Of a stretch of 53,206 nucleotides of DNA, positions 8,884 to 17,249 are shown one piece after another (the stretch's first letter is position 1; every line of letters begins with the position of its first letter). The notes beneath the pieces were generated by a model, which worked only from the letters and a program-made list of their open reading frames with translations, had not been told where the DNA came from and did no database searches. The position numbers and the translations under genes were made by a program. The stretch comes from an uncultured Nitrospira sp. (GTDB lineage: Bacteria > Nitrospirota > Nitrospiria > Nitrospirales > Nitrospiraceae), in assembly GCA_946479785.1 (NCBI GenBank), contig CAMLHQ010000014.1:1-53206 (forward strand), given 5' to 3'.

Positions 8884-8992
8884 GAGGCGTAAATACTGTG
8901 AAAACCTAACAAACTCTACTCTGGCCGATGCGGCCCTGCAAGCAATATTTCAGAAGAATCCCGAGTTGCGGTGCTTTATTTAAAGGAGCCGA

Positions 8993-10495
8993 TCAGTGCC
9001 CCGAGGCGATGACAGGAGGAAGGATCGGAAGCGTGGCGGATGGCCCTCCAAGGTTGGAGAACATCATGGTGGCGGCGACCACCCAATCGATCACTGGTTG
9101 AGGATAAATTCCGATGATCAAGGTGCCGGCCAAACCGACATAGATGACGGCTTTCATCGGGCCCGACACGCTGACCGGCGAGGGGTCATGCGGCTCGATG
9201 ATGTACATTTTCTTGACGACGACAAGGTAATAGTACATGGAGATCACGATGTTGATGAGTCCCACCGTAATCAGGGTATAGAGCCCCTCCTTGATCGCCG
9301 CGACGAAAATATAAAGTTTGCCGACGAAGCCCGCCAACGGCGGTACGCCCGTCAACGACAATAAGAAAATCAGCATCGAGAAAGCCAAAAATGGCGAGCG
9401 GCGTCCCAAGCCGCTGTAGTCCTCGATCTCTTCGCTGCCGATGGCCTGGCTGACAGCGATGATGATCGCAAAGGCGCCCAGGTTCGCGAACAGATAGGTC
9501 AAAAGATAGAACAGGATCGCGTCGTTGCCCATCTTGGTGCCGGCGGCGAGGCCGATCAGGATGTTACCGATCTGCGCGATGCCGGAATAGGCCAGCAGCC
9601 GCTTCATGTTTTTTTGCGCGATGGCCACGATGTTGCCGTAGGTCATCGACAAAATGGAAGCAGCGACCAACAGCAGGACCCACGTTGGTTTGAACGTCCC
9701 GAGCGCGACAAAAAACATGCGCAGCAGGATGGCGAAGGCCGCTCCTTTGGGGGCAATCGACAGGAACGCGGTCACGGGCGTCGGGGAGCCGTGATAGGTG
9801 TCGGGGATCCAGGAATGAAACGGCACGGCGCCGATCTTGAATCCAAGGGCGCCGAAGATCAGCAAAAATCCGATGACCAATCCGGGCGTTGCCTGGGCCG
9901 GCTTCATGTCGGAGAACACCAGCTTGCCGGTCTCCCCGTACACCAGACTGATCCCATAGGCCAGCAATCCGGCGGCGAAGACGCCAAGAATGAAAAATTT
10001 CAGTCCGGCTTCGTTGGACGCCATGTCTTCTCGCAGATAGGAGACCAGGATATAGAACCCGAACGTCGAGAATTCCAATGTAACGAACACGGACAACAGG
10101 TCGTTGGCCGAGGCCATGAACATCATGCCCAATGCCGACATGACGACGAGGAAGTAATATTCTCCGCGGAAGAAGGTGAACCGATGGACGAATTCAATCG
10201 AAGCCAGGATGACAAGAATCGTGGCGGCTACGATAAAGATCTTGAAGAATAACGCCATCCGATCGACGACGAACATATTGGCGAAGAGCGTGCCGGAGAT
10301 CCCGGAGAAATCGAACCAGGCGAGGCAGCCGAGCGTGCCGACAAGGCCGGCAATGCTCAAGTAAGCCAACTGCTCTTTCGGCAGGCGCGGGAAAGAAAAG
10401 TCCACGATCAGAACCAGGCAAAGCCAACAGGTCAAGAAAATCTCCGGCAACAACAGCAGGAGGTCGGACGGGGACATGGTGAGCGAAAAGGTCAT
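8993..10495 (-). CDS. nuoN: NADH-quinone oxidoreductase subunit N
   Basis: A 500-residue, multi-helix antiporter-like subunit of the complex I membrane arm. The proton-channel core is visible: the TM5-like segment with FVTLEFSTFGFYILVSY carrying the key Glu, KIGAVPFHSWIPDTYHGSPTPV with the TM7 Lys, and KRLLAYSGIAQIGNILIG with the central Lys. Length is close to that of E. coli NuoN. It is the last gene of the cluster, and its ATG overlaps the stop of the preceding nuoM by four bases. The kinase downstream starts 109 bases later and may or may not be on the same transcript. Confidence 0.95.
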   Translation of the reverse strand: MTFSLTMSPSDLLLLLPEIFLTCWLCLVLIVDFSFPRLPKEQLAYLSIAGLVGTLGCLAWFDFSGISGTLFANMFVVDRMALFFKIFIVAATILVILASIEFVHRFTFFRGEYYFLVVMSALGMMFMASANDLLSVFVTLEFSTFGFYILVSYLREDMASNEAGLKFFILGVFAAGLLAYGISLVYGETGKLVFSDMKPAQATPGLVIGFLLIFGALGFKIGAVPFHSWIPDTYHGSPTPVTAFLSIAPKGAAFAILLRMFFVALGTFKPTWVLLLVAASILSMTYGNIVAIAQKNMKRLLAYSGIAQIGNILIGLAAGTKMGNDAILFYLLTYLFANLGAFAIIIAVSQAIGSEEIEDYSGLGRRSPFLAFSMLIFLLSLTGVPPLAGFVGKLYIFVAAIKEGLYTLITVGLINIVISMYYYLVVVKKMYIIEPHDPSPVSVSGPMKAVIYVGLAGTLIIGIYPQPVIDWVVAATMMFSNLGGPSATLPILPPVIASGH

Positions 10496-12198
10496 CGTGG
10501 CTCTCGTAAGGAGTCAGGAATAGGAGATAAGGGCTTGTTGGCGACAATCGGGATAGCGGAGGATCTTCCAGGAATCGCAGCCTCACCCCTCAAGTCTAAC
10601 CCTTCACCCGTCTGCGCGACTGGCACGACCTGGGTAATTTTGGCGACGAGCGGATCGACCCCGGAACGGACGACGTTGTACATATGCATCGGGAAGAGGC
10701 CGAAACCGATACTCACTGAAATCATAATCAGCAGAGGCAACCGGTCGACCACCGCCACCGCGTCATGTGAGTGGCTATATTTTTGATCCATCGGACCATA
10801 GAAGAGACCGCGCATCATACGGAACAAATAGGCCAGGGTGATGACGATGCCGATGACGGCGACAATCACCTGTAGTGGGTACTTGTTCCAACTCCCGACG
10901 ATGATCATGACCTCCGCGATGAAATTCACGGTGCCCGGCATTCCGACGGAAGCCATGCAGGCGATGACGAAACAGCCTGCGATGAAGGGCATCCGGTTGG
11001 AAAGTCCACCGAGCGACGGAATGTCTCGCGTATGCGTCTGGTCGTAGACCCATCCGGCCATGGCGAAGAGCATCCCTGTGGCCATGGCGTGTGCGAACAT
11101 ATAGATCACCGCCCCGCTCAAGCCGATGTAATTCAACGCCGCCATGCCGAGAAAGACGTAGCCCATGTGACTCGAACTGGAATAGCCGATCACGTACTTC
11201 GTGTCCTTGGCATAAAAGGCCACGAAGCCCCCGTAGATAATGCTGAACATGCAGAGCACCGCCGCGATGGGCATCAACTCACGGGTTGTGTCCGGCAGGA
11301 TTTCGAAGGCCACTCGGATGATCGAAAAATGGCCCAGTTTCATCAGGACGCCCGCGTGCAACATGCTTGTGGCGGCGGGAGCGGCCGCGTGGCCCACCGG
11401 AGACCAGGAGTGTAACGGCCAGAGCGGCGCGATCGATGCGAAGCCGAAGAAGATGAGAACCCAAATAATCTTGTCCAAGGTCGTCCCTAACACCGGAATA
11501 TTCATCAGCTTGGCATGCTCGCGCAGCTGGAGAATGTCGAAGGTGTTCAGCCCCGAATACTTATAGATCAGCAAGATGCCCATCAAGGCGACGACAGCCC
11601 AGGCTGAGAGAAACAAGACCAGTTTCATCGCCGCGTACTCTTTGCTGTTCGCGCCGAAATTGAAGATGAAGCCGACGGAGTCCCGGAGTTTGAGGCCTTC
11701 GGGGTCTGTCATCTCCAAATACTTCTTCGTATGGCTTCCCCACATTCCGAGCAACAGGTACATGGGGATCACGGACATTTCGTAGAAAAAATAAAGGAAA
11801 AACAGATCCAGGGACATGAAGACGCCGATGGTGGCAGCGGCAAGGATCAAGAGCCAAATATAGAATTCTTTGGTTCGATCCTTGATGTGCCAGGACACGA
11901 AGATCCCGGCGAACAACAGAATGGACGAGGCAAGCACGAGCGGCGTGCCGATGCCATCCACTCCCAAATGCAACGAAATGCCGAGCTGCTTCGACCACTC
12001 GTATTTTTGAATGAACTGAAAGCCGCCCTTGACCGGATCGTAGGCATAAAAGAGGTATAGCGAAGCGAGCAGCGAGATGCCTGCCGACCCCGCCGCGATG
12101 CTTCTGACGAGCATGGCCTGGCGGTTGGACGCGAAAATTAGCGCGATGGCCCCGGCGAAGGGTGCGAACAAGATATACAGCAGTACGGAGTCGCTCAT
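10492..12198 (-). CDS. nuoM: NADH-quinone oxidoreductase subunit M, second copy
   Basis: A 568-residue NuoM homologue, the second of two consecutive copies. It has the antiporter signature: FLYFFYEMSVIPMYLLLG with the conserved TM5 Glu, APLWPLHSWSPVGHAAAPAATSMLHAGVLMKLG with the Lys of TM8 region, and KYVIGYSSSSHMGYVFLG. A polar insertion of about 35 residues (near 155-190, with GSHTKKYLEMTDPEG) and a 45-residue polar tail distinguish it from the first copy and explain the greater length. Only 4 bases separate it from the upstream copy. In complexes with two NuoM subunits the extra one is thought to add a proton channel; here that is inferred from family knowledge. Confidence 0.93.
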   Translation of the reverse strand: MSDSVLLYILFAPFAGAIALIFASNRQAMLVRSIAAGSAGISLLASLYLFYAYDPVKGGFQFIQKYEWSKQLGISLHLGVDGIGTPLVLASSILLFAGIFVSWHIKDRTKEFYIWLLILAAATIGVFMSLDLFFLYFFYEMSVIPMYLLLGMWGSHTKKYLEMTDPEGLKLRDSVGFIFNFGANSKEYAAMKLVLFLSAWAVVALMGILLIYKYSGLNTFDILQLREHAKLMNIPVLGTTLDKIIWVLIFFGFASIAPLWPLHSWSPVGHAAAPAATSMLHAGVLMKLGHFSIIRVAFEILPDTTRELMPIAAVLCMFSIIYGGFVAFYAKDTKYVIGYSSSSHMGYVFLGMAALNYIGLSGAVIYMFAHAMATGMLFAMAGWVYDQTHTRDIPSLGGLSNRMPFIAGCFVIACMASVGMPGTVNFIAEVMIIVGSWNKYPLQVIVAVIGIVITLAYLFRMMRGLFYGPMDQKYSHSHDAVAVVDRLPLLIMISVSIGFGLFPMHMYNVVRSGVDPLVAKITQVVPVAQTGEGLDLRGEAAIPGRSSAIPIVANKPLSPIPDSLREPR

Positions 12199-12202
12199 GA
12201 TC

Positions 12203-13768
12203 TCAATTCACTTTCTCTTTCGCTCGCATCGGAGGCTGAGCAGCTGCGATGGTTCCGTGATTCAGCCGATCGACGAGGGCCTCCACCGATCCGTTCATCA
12301 TGCGGAGGAATGGAGCCGGGTAGAGACCGATCCAGAGAATCATGATCGACAAGGAGACCACGATGACCATTTCACGGGGATGCAGGTCTCCAATGGAATC
12401 TTTCACGGCCTTGCCGACCGGCCCGAGCATCGCCCGTTCGTAGTACCAGAGGAAATACGCCGCGCCGAAAATCACACCGGTCACGGCGACGGAGCCGTAC
12501 AGCCAATGGGCTTTGAAGGTTCCGAGAAGGATCAGGAACTCGCCGACGAACCCGTTGGTCCCCGGCAGGCCGATCGAGGCCAATCCGATCAATAGGAAGA
12601 ACGTGGCGAGTAACGGCGTATGTTTGGCCATCCCGCCGAAGGCCGACAGTTGCGTCGTCTGCTGCCGGGTATAGAGAAAGCCGGCGATGAAGAAGAGTCC
12701 GGCCGTGCTGAACCCCAGATTGATCATTGTGAGCAAGCTGCCCTGCAATCCTTGATAGTTCAGCGCAAAGAGCCCGATCACGATGAACCCCAGGTGGCTG
12801 ATGCTGCTGTAAGCGAGAAGCCGGCGGAAATCCGGTTGGATGAGGGCCACGATCGCGCCATAGAGAATCGCAACCAAGCCCAGGGCCATGACGATCGACA
12901 CGACGGTCTGGCTCTTCGAGGCTTCTGGCAAGAGCGGAATGCTGAAGCGCATGAAGCCGAAGGTGCCGAGCTTGAGGCCGGCCAGCACGACGGCCATGCC
13001 GATCGGGCCTTCCAGCAAGGCATCCGGCAGCCAGGTATGAAACGGAAACACCGGCGCCTTAAACGCGAATCCGAAGAACATGAGCCAGAAGATCAAAATC
13101 TGCTGATCGAGCGGAACCGGGGTAGCGAGCAACTCCAACAGATCGAACGAGTACGACTGGTCCATGTGATGGAGCGTGGCGTAATTGTGATAGTTGATGT
13201 CCAGGAGGGCGATGCCCACCAACATGAACACGCTGCCGAGCAAGGTATACAGCACATACTTCAGTGCCGCGTAATGACGTTCGGCGCCGCCGCCCCACAG
13301 CTTGATCAGGAAGTAGCTCGGGATGAGCATGAGCTCCCAGAACACGAAGAACAAAATCAGATCCAGCGACACGAAGACGCCCATGGTCGTTGTTTCAAGC
13401 GCCAGGAGCGCCATCATATAGAGTTTGGTCTGATGGCGGATCGTGTCCCAGGAATAGATGACCACCAAGACGGTTAAGAACGCCGTCAGCCCGACGAACA
13501 ACACGCTGATGCCGTCCACGGCCAGGTGATAGCTGATCCCCAGCGCGGGGATCCAGCGCACATGCTCCACAAACTGCATGGCGGCGGAGTCCGGCACGAA
13601 CCGCATGAGCACAAAGACGGCCAGAGCCAATTCGACCAAGGCGATCGTCAAGGCCGATGTACGGACCATGTCTTCGTCGTCGAAGAGCCAGAGGACAGCG
13701 GCACCGGCCAGCGGAAAAAAGATCAGGCACGAGAGGATCGGAAATGTGGAGTCGAACTGTTCTAACAT
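12203..13768 (-). CDS. nuoM: NADH-quinone oxidoreductase subunit M, first copy
   Basis: A 521-residue NuoM of near-standard length. Diagnostic segments are ILFFVFWELMLIPSYFLI with the TM5 Glu, FGFAFKAPVFPFHTWLPDALLEGP with the TM7 Lys, and RRLLAYSSISHLGFIVIGLF with the mid-membrane Lys. It pumps protons as part of complex I. It lies between nuoL (9-base gap) and the longer second nuoM (4-base gap). The two copies are clearly diverged, so this is an old duplication or independent acquisition rather than a recent tandem repeat or an assembly artefact. Confidence 0.94.
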   Translation of the reverse strand: MLEQFDSTFPILSCLIFFPLAGAAVLWLFDDEDMVRTSALTIALVELALAVFVLMRFVPDSAAMQFVEHVRWIPALGISYHLAVDGISVLFVGLTAFLTVLVVIYSWDTIRHQTKLYMMALLALETTTMGVFVSLDLILFFVFWELMLIPSYFLIKLWGGGAERHYAALKYVLYTLLGSVFMLVGIALLDINYHNYATLHHMDQSYSFDLLELLATPVPLDQQILIFWLMFFGFAFKAPVFPFHTWLPDALLEGPIGMAVVLAGLKLGTFGFMRFSIPLLPEASKSQTVVSIVMALGLVAILYGAIVALIQPDFRRLLAYSSISHLGFIVIGLFALNYQGLQGSLLTMINLGFSTAGLFFIAGFLYTRQQTTQLSAFGGMAKHTPLLATFFLLIGLASIGLPGTNGFVGEFLILLGTFKAHWLYGSVAVTGVIFGAAYFLWYYERAMLGPVGKAVKDSIGDLHPREMVIVVSLSIMILWIGLYPAPFLRMMNGSVEALVDRLNHGTIAAAQPPMRAKEKVN

Positions 13769-13777
13769 GGTACCGTT

Positions 13778-15745
13778 CTAGCGCTGCACGATCAGTTGGA
13801 TGACGACCGCCAGCAAAAACAATCCTGCGACGATGATCGCCGCATAATGATGAACCATCCCGCTCTGGATTTGCCGCCACTGTTTGGCCAAGAGGTGGTT
13901 GCCGTAGCCGACGATGTTCACACCACCATAGATGAGGTGTTTTTCCACCCAGGTCGATCCCTCCGCGCCCAGTTCCGCCATCTGGGCCACTCCGCGGACG
14001 ATGCCGTCGATGACGACTCGGTCGAACCAGTCGAACGATCGCCCCACTTTTTTCGTGAATTCGACGAATAGGAGATCGTACAGTTCGTCGACGTAATATT
14101 TATTCAAGAGAGTGGTATAGACGCCCCGGGCTTTCGCCGCCCATCGATCCGGCGCCGTCGTGTTCATGCTGTACAAGTAATGGGCCAGCGCCCAGCCGAA
14201 CAACGCGATGCCGGTGGCGATCATCATCAGGCTCAGCACCAGTCCGGTGCCGACTTCGTGTTCACCCCCGACGCCGGCGACCGGCGCCAAGAACTGATGC
14301 AGCCAGCCATGTTCAGGCGGGAATCCGATAAAGCCGCCGGCCAAGGAGAGTAGTCCCAAGACCATGAGGGGCGCGATCATGACAGCGGGCGATTCATGGA
14401 TGTGTTCTTCCGTGTGATGATCCATGCGGGATTTGCCATAGAATGTCAGATAAGTCAGACGGAACATATAGAACGACGTCATAAACGCACCGATCGCGGC
14501 CATACCGTACAGCACATATTGATGGTGCGTGAACGCATGGGCCATGATTTCGTCTTTGCTCCAGAATCCTGCAAACGGCGGAATGCCGGCGATGGCGATC
14601 GTGCCGATAAAGAACAATTTATGGGTCCAAGGAATCCTATGGCTCAGCCCGCCCATTTTGCGAATGTCTTGTTCTCCCGCAAGCGCGTGAATCACCGAAC
14701 CGGCGGAGAGGAACAGCAGAGCCTTGAAGAACGCATGTGTCATCAGATGGAAAATTGCGGCGGTGTAGGCACCGATGCCGCATCCGAGAAACATGTACCC
14801 CAACTGGCTCACTGTGGAATAGGCCAGGACGCGCTTGATATCGGTTTGCACCAGACCGATCGTGGCGGCGAAGAGCGCCGTGCTCCCGCCGATGAGACCG
14901 ACCACTCCTAAGGCCGTCGGAGAGAGATCAAAAATGGCATGGTTACGCACAATCATATAGACGCCCGCCGTCACCATCGTCGCCGCATGGATGAGCGCGC
15001 TCACCGGAGTGGGGCCTTCCATGGCGTCCGGTAGCCAGGTGTACAACGGAATCTGGGCGGATTTGCCGATGGCTCCGACGAGCAGGCAGAGGGCAATGGC
15101 CGTGGCCATTTCAGGCGACAATTGGCCGATCTGGGCAAAGACCTTCGTATAGTCGAGCGTCTTGAAGTTGATGAAGACCAGGAAAATGGCCAAGAGGAAT
15201 CCCGCGTCGCCGATGCGGTTGACGACGAAGGCCTTTGACGCGGCCTTGGCGGCCGAAACCTTCTCATAGTAGTAGCCGATCAAGAGATAGGAGCAGAGAC
15301 CCACGCCTTCCCAGCCGATGAAGAGGACCGCATAGTTGTTTCCCATCACCAGGAGAAGCATGGAAACCATGAAGAGATTCATGTACGTGAAGAACCGTGT
15401 GAAGCCGTCTTCCCCGTGCATGTACGCAACGGAGTAGACGTGAATAAGAAATCCGACCCCGGTGACCACGAGCAGCATCGCGCAGGTCAACGGATCGACG
15501 AGGTAGGCCAGATTGATCGTCAGGTCGCCGCCGAAGATCCACTGATACGCGATCACTTCACGGGCAACCCCGCTGTGCAGGATGTCGGCAAAGACACCGA
15601 TGGTGCAGAGAAACGAGAGGCCGACAGAGCCCCAGGCGATACGGTGAGCCCAGTCGTGAGACCAGAGATAGCGCCCGAATACGCCGTTCGCGATAACGGC
15701 GAGCAGCGGAAACACCGGAATGAGCTTAATCAGGAGATCGGTCAC
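13778..15745 (-). CDS. nuoL: NADH-quinone oxidoreductase subunit L
   Basis: A 655-residue distal antiporter subunit, about 40 residues longer than E. coli NuoL. The proton path motifs are present: FIGWEGVGLCSYLLIGYYYE with the TM5 Glu, KSAQIPLYTWLPDAMEGPTPVSALIHAATMV with the TM7 Lys, and KRVLAYSTVSQLGYMFLG. The C-terminal 110 residues contain the polar stretch expected for the long lateral helix (KYYVDELYDLLFVEFTKKVG) and a final anchor helix. In two-NuoM complexes the lateral helix must span one more subunit, and the extra length is compatible with that, though I could not align it. It starts with GTG directly after the nuoK stop. Confidence 0.95.
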   Translation of the reverse strand: MTDLLIKLIPVFPLLAVIANGVFGRYLWSHDWAHRIAWGSVGLSFLCTIGVFADILHSGVAREVIAYQWIFGGDLTINLAYLVDPLTCAMLLVVTGVGFLIHVYSVAYMHGEDGFTRFFTYMNLFMVSMLLLVMGNNYAVLFIGWEGVGLCSYLLIGYYYEKVSAAKAASKAFVVNRIGDAGFLLAIFLVFINFKTLDYTKVFAQIGQLSPEMATAIALCLLVGAIGKSAQIPLYTWLPDAMEGPTPVSALIHAATMVTAGVYMIVRNHAIFDLSPTALGVVGLIGGSTALFAATIGLVQTDIKRVLAYSTVSQLGYMFLGCGIGAYTAAIFHLMTHAFFKALLFLSAGSVIHALAGEQDIRKMGGLSHRIPWTHKLFFIGTIAIAGIPPFAGFWSKDEIMAHAFTHHQYVLYGMAAIGAFMTSFYMFRLTYLTFYGKSRMDHHTEEHIHESPAVMIAPLMVLGLLSLAGGFIGFPPEHGWLHQFLAPVAGVGGEHEVGTGLVLSLMMIATGIALFGWALAHYLYSMNTTAPDRWAAKARGVYTTLLNKYYVDELYDLLFVEFTKKVGRSFDWFDRVVIDGIVRGVAQMAELGAEGSTWVEKHLIYGGVNIVGYGNHLLAKQWRQIQSGMVHHYAAIIVAGLFLLAVVIQLIVQR

Positions 15746-15746
15746 G

Positions 15747-16049
15747 TTACCACTTCAAGAGGTTCATTTCGTCCACGTTTGTGGAGATCTTGCCACGGAA
15801 TACGACGATGATAATGGCCAGTCCCACGGCGGCTTCCCCGGCGGCGATGGCGATGACAAAGAGCGCCACCAGCTGGCCCGCCATCGATTCCAAATAATAA
15901 GAGAATGCCACCAGATTGATATTCGCTGCATTCAACATGATCTCGACCGCCATCAGGACGATAATGAAATTACGTCTGATAAGCACACCGAGCAGTCCCG
16001 TGATGAACAGGACGGCGCTGACAGCGACGTATGCGCTTAAGGGAACCAT
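15747..16049 (-). CDS. nuoK: NADH-quinone oxidoreductase subunit K
   Basis: A 100-residue three-helix subunit of the complex I membrane domain. It has the conserved Glu in the middle helix (VLMAVEIMLNAANINLVAFS) and the second membrane acidic residue in AIAAGEAAVGLAIIIVVFR, both parts of the proton channel adjoining NuoJ and NuoN. Length is standard. It is separated from nuoJ by an unusual 75-base gap that holds a short hairpin (16078-16097), while the next gene nuoL starts one base after its stop. Confidence 0.95.
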   Translation of the reverse strand: MVPLSAYVAVSAVLFITGLLGVLIRRNFIIVLMAVEIMLNAANINLVAFSYYLESMAGQLVALFVIAIAAGEAAVGLAIIIVVFRGKISTNVDEMNLLKW

Positions 16050-16077
16050 AGACCGTTAAGCGATAAGACCGCGGCAT

Positions 16078-16097
16078 GAAGCGCAGCATGGCGCTTC
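16078..16097. other. Inverted repeat between nuoJ and nuoK
   Basis: Perfect 7-base arms GAAGCGC and GCGCTTC with a 6-base loop lie in the only sizeable gap (75 bases) within the distal half of the nuo cluster. There is no T tract. It could be a processing or stability hairpin; no function is shown. Confidence 0.35.
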
Positions 16098-16124
16098 TGA
16101 TCCCATCGCCTGCCCTCTTACTCC

Positions 16125-16634
16125 TTATTCCAGCGGCTTTGGCGTTTTCGCCAGCACGATTGCCCCGATGATGGCGCCCAGGAGAAAGACCCCCACAATT
16201 TCAAACTGCAACAAGTAATCGCTGAACATTTTTATCCCCACTGCATAGGTATCGCCTTCCTGTAAGACCGCGGCGGCCGGCGCGTCGCCCTTGGCGCCCC
16301 CGTACGGCGACTTGAACAGCAGTGCAAGCACATAGGACGAGCCTAAAACGGTCGGTACCAGAAAATAGAGATAGGTGCTGTGAAAGTAACGTTCGTCGGT
16401 CTTGAGATTGAGTAGCATGAGGACAAACAGATACAGAACCAGTATGGCTCCGGCATAGACCACGACTTGGACGGCCCAGAGGAACTCGGCATTGAGCAGG
16501 ATAAAGAGGCCTGACACATGGAGCAGCAGGGCAAGCAAGGCCAAACCGCAGTGGACGGGATTCTTCAAGGCCACGGTCAAGACCGCGGCAGCCATACTCA
16601 TCAGGGCAAAATAGGCAAAAAAAACCGGAATCAT
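16125..16634 (-). CDS. nuoJ: NADH-quinone oxidoreductase subunit J
   Basis: A 169-residue subunit with five predicted membrane helices. Recognisable features are the PVHCGLALLALLLHVSGLFILLNAEFLWAVQVVVYAGAILVLYLFVLMLL core, in which the conserved VYAGAI segment corresponds to the pi-bulge helix TM3 that gates proton transfer. Helix five near residues 145-163 (GVFLLGAIIGAIVL) is standard. It starts 8 bases after nuoI. In most bacteria nuoH precedes nuoI; here it is absent from the cluster, so nuoJ still adjoins nuoI but not nuoH. Confidence 0.93.
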   Translation of the reverse strand: MIPVFFAYFALMSMAAAVLTVALKNPVHCGLALLALLLHVSGLFILLNAEFLWAVQVVVYAGAILVLYLFVLMLLNLKTDERYFHSTYLYFLVPTVLGSSYVLALLFKSPYGGAKGDAPAAAVLQEGDTYAVGIKMFSDYLLQFEIVGVFLLGAIIGAIVLAKTPKPLE

Positions 16635-16642
16635 GTCTGGGT

Positions 16643-17230
16643 TCAGCTCAGATGTTTGGGCGCCGACTGGGTCGGTTTCACAACCGACTGCGGGAAGTAA
16701 TACCGGTATTCCCGACTTTGCTCGACGTCTTTCTCCTGATTGTGTGCGTACAAGTATTTCTTAGCATCATCGAGGTGCCGCTCGCCGATGTCGTACAGCC
16801 GCTCCTTATCGAACAACAGCGTACGCTTATCGTGCGTCGAAAACTCGTACATTTTGGTCATCGCCAATGCATTCACTGGACAGGCCTCGACGCAATAGCC
16901 GCAGAAGACGCATTTCGTGATGTCGATGTAGAACTCGCTGGCATAGCGCTGAAGAGGTCGTTCCGCATCTTCCGAGCTGATCACCTTGATACAGCGAGAC
17001 GGGCAGGCGGCTTCGCAGAGATCGCACCCGACACAGCGTTCACGACCATCGTCGTACCGCAAGAGGCCGAGCGCGCCGCGGTGGGTATCGGGAAGCGTCC
17101 GCTGCTCGCGGGGATATTGGAACGTGATCGGTTTGTGGAACATGTGCTTGAACGTCACCTTCATGGCATCCCAGATCTCATAGAACAGGGCCGCCTGGAG
17201 AATTTTCTTGGTCCTCGTTCCGACGCTCAT
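16643..17230 (-). CDS. nuoI: NADH-quinone oxidoreductase subunit I (two [4Fe-4S])
   Basis: A 195-residue peripheral-arm ferredoxin subunit carrying clusters N6a and N6b. Two CxxCxxCxxxC motifs are visible: C66, C69, C72, C76 (RCVGCDLCEAACPSRC) and C107, C110, C113, C117 (KCVFCGYCVEACPVN). An N-terminal amphipathic region (about 10-35) should anchor it to the membrane arm. I chose the ATG at 17230, preceded by a GAGGGTAGGAG site, over an upstream in-frame ATG that would overlap nuoG. It starts 19 bases after the nuoG stop; nuoH, usually found here, is missing. Confidence 0.95.
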   Translation of the reverse strand: MSVGTRTKKILQAALFYEIWDAMKVTFKHMFHKPITFQYPREQRTLPDTHRGALGLLRYDDGRERCVGCDLCEAACPSRCIKVISSEDAERPLQRYASEFYIDITKCVFCGYCVEACPVNALAMTKMYEFSTHDKRTLLFDKERLYDIGERHLDDAKKYLYAHNQEKDVEQSREYRYYFPQSVVKPTQSAPKHLS

Positions 17231-17249
17231 GGCGACTCCTACCCTCTTT

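Noticed and set aside
12620..13477. Long plus-strand frame of 285 codons in the nuoM region
   Set aside because: It lies opposite nuoM and has a His/Glu/Arg-rich composition typical of antisense shadows of membrane-protein genes.
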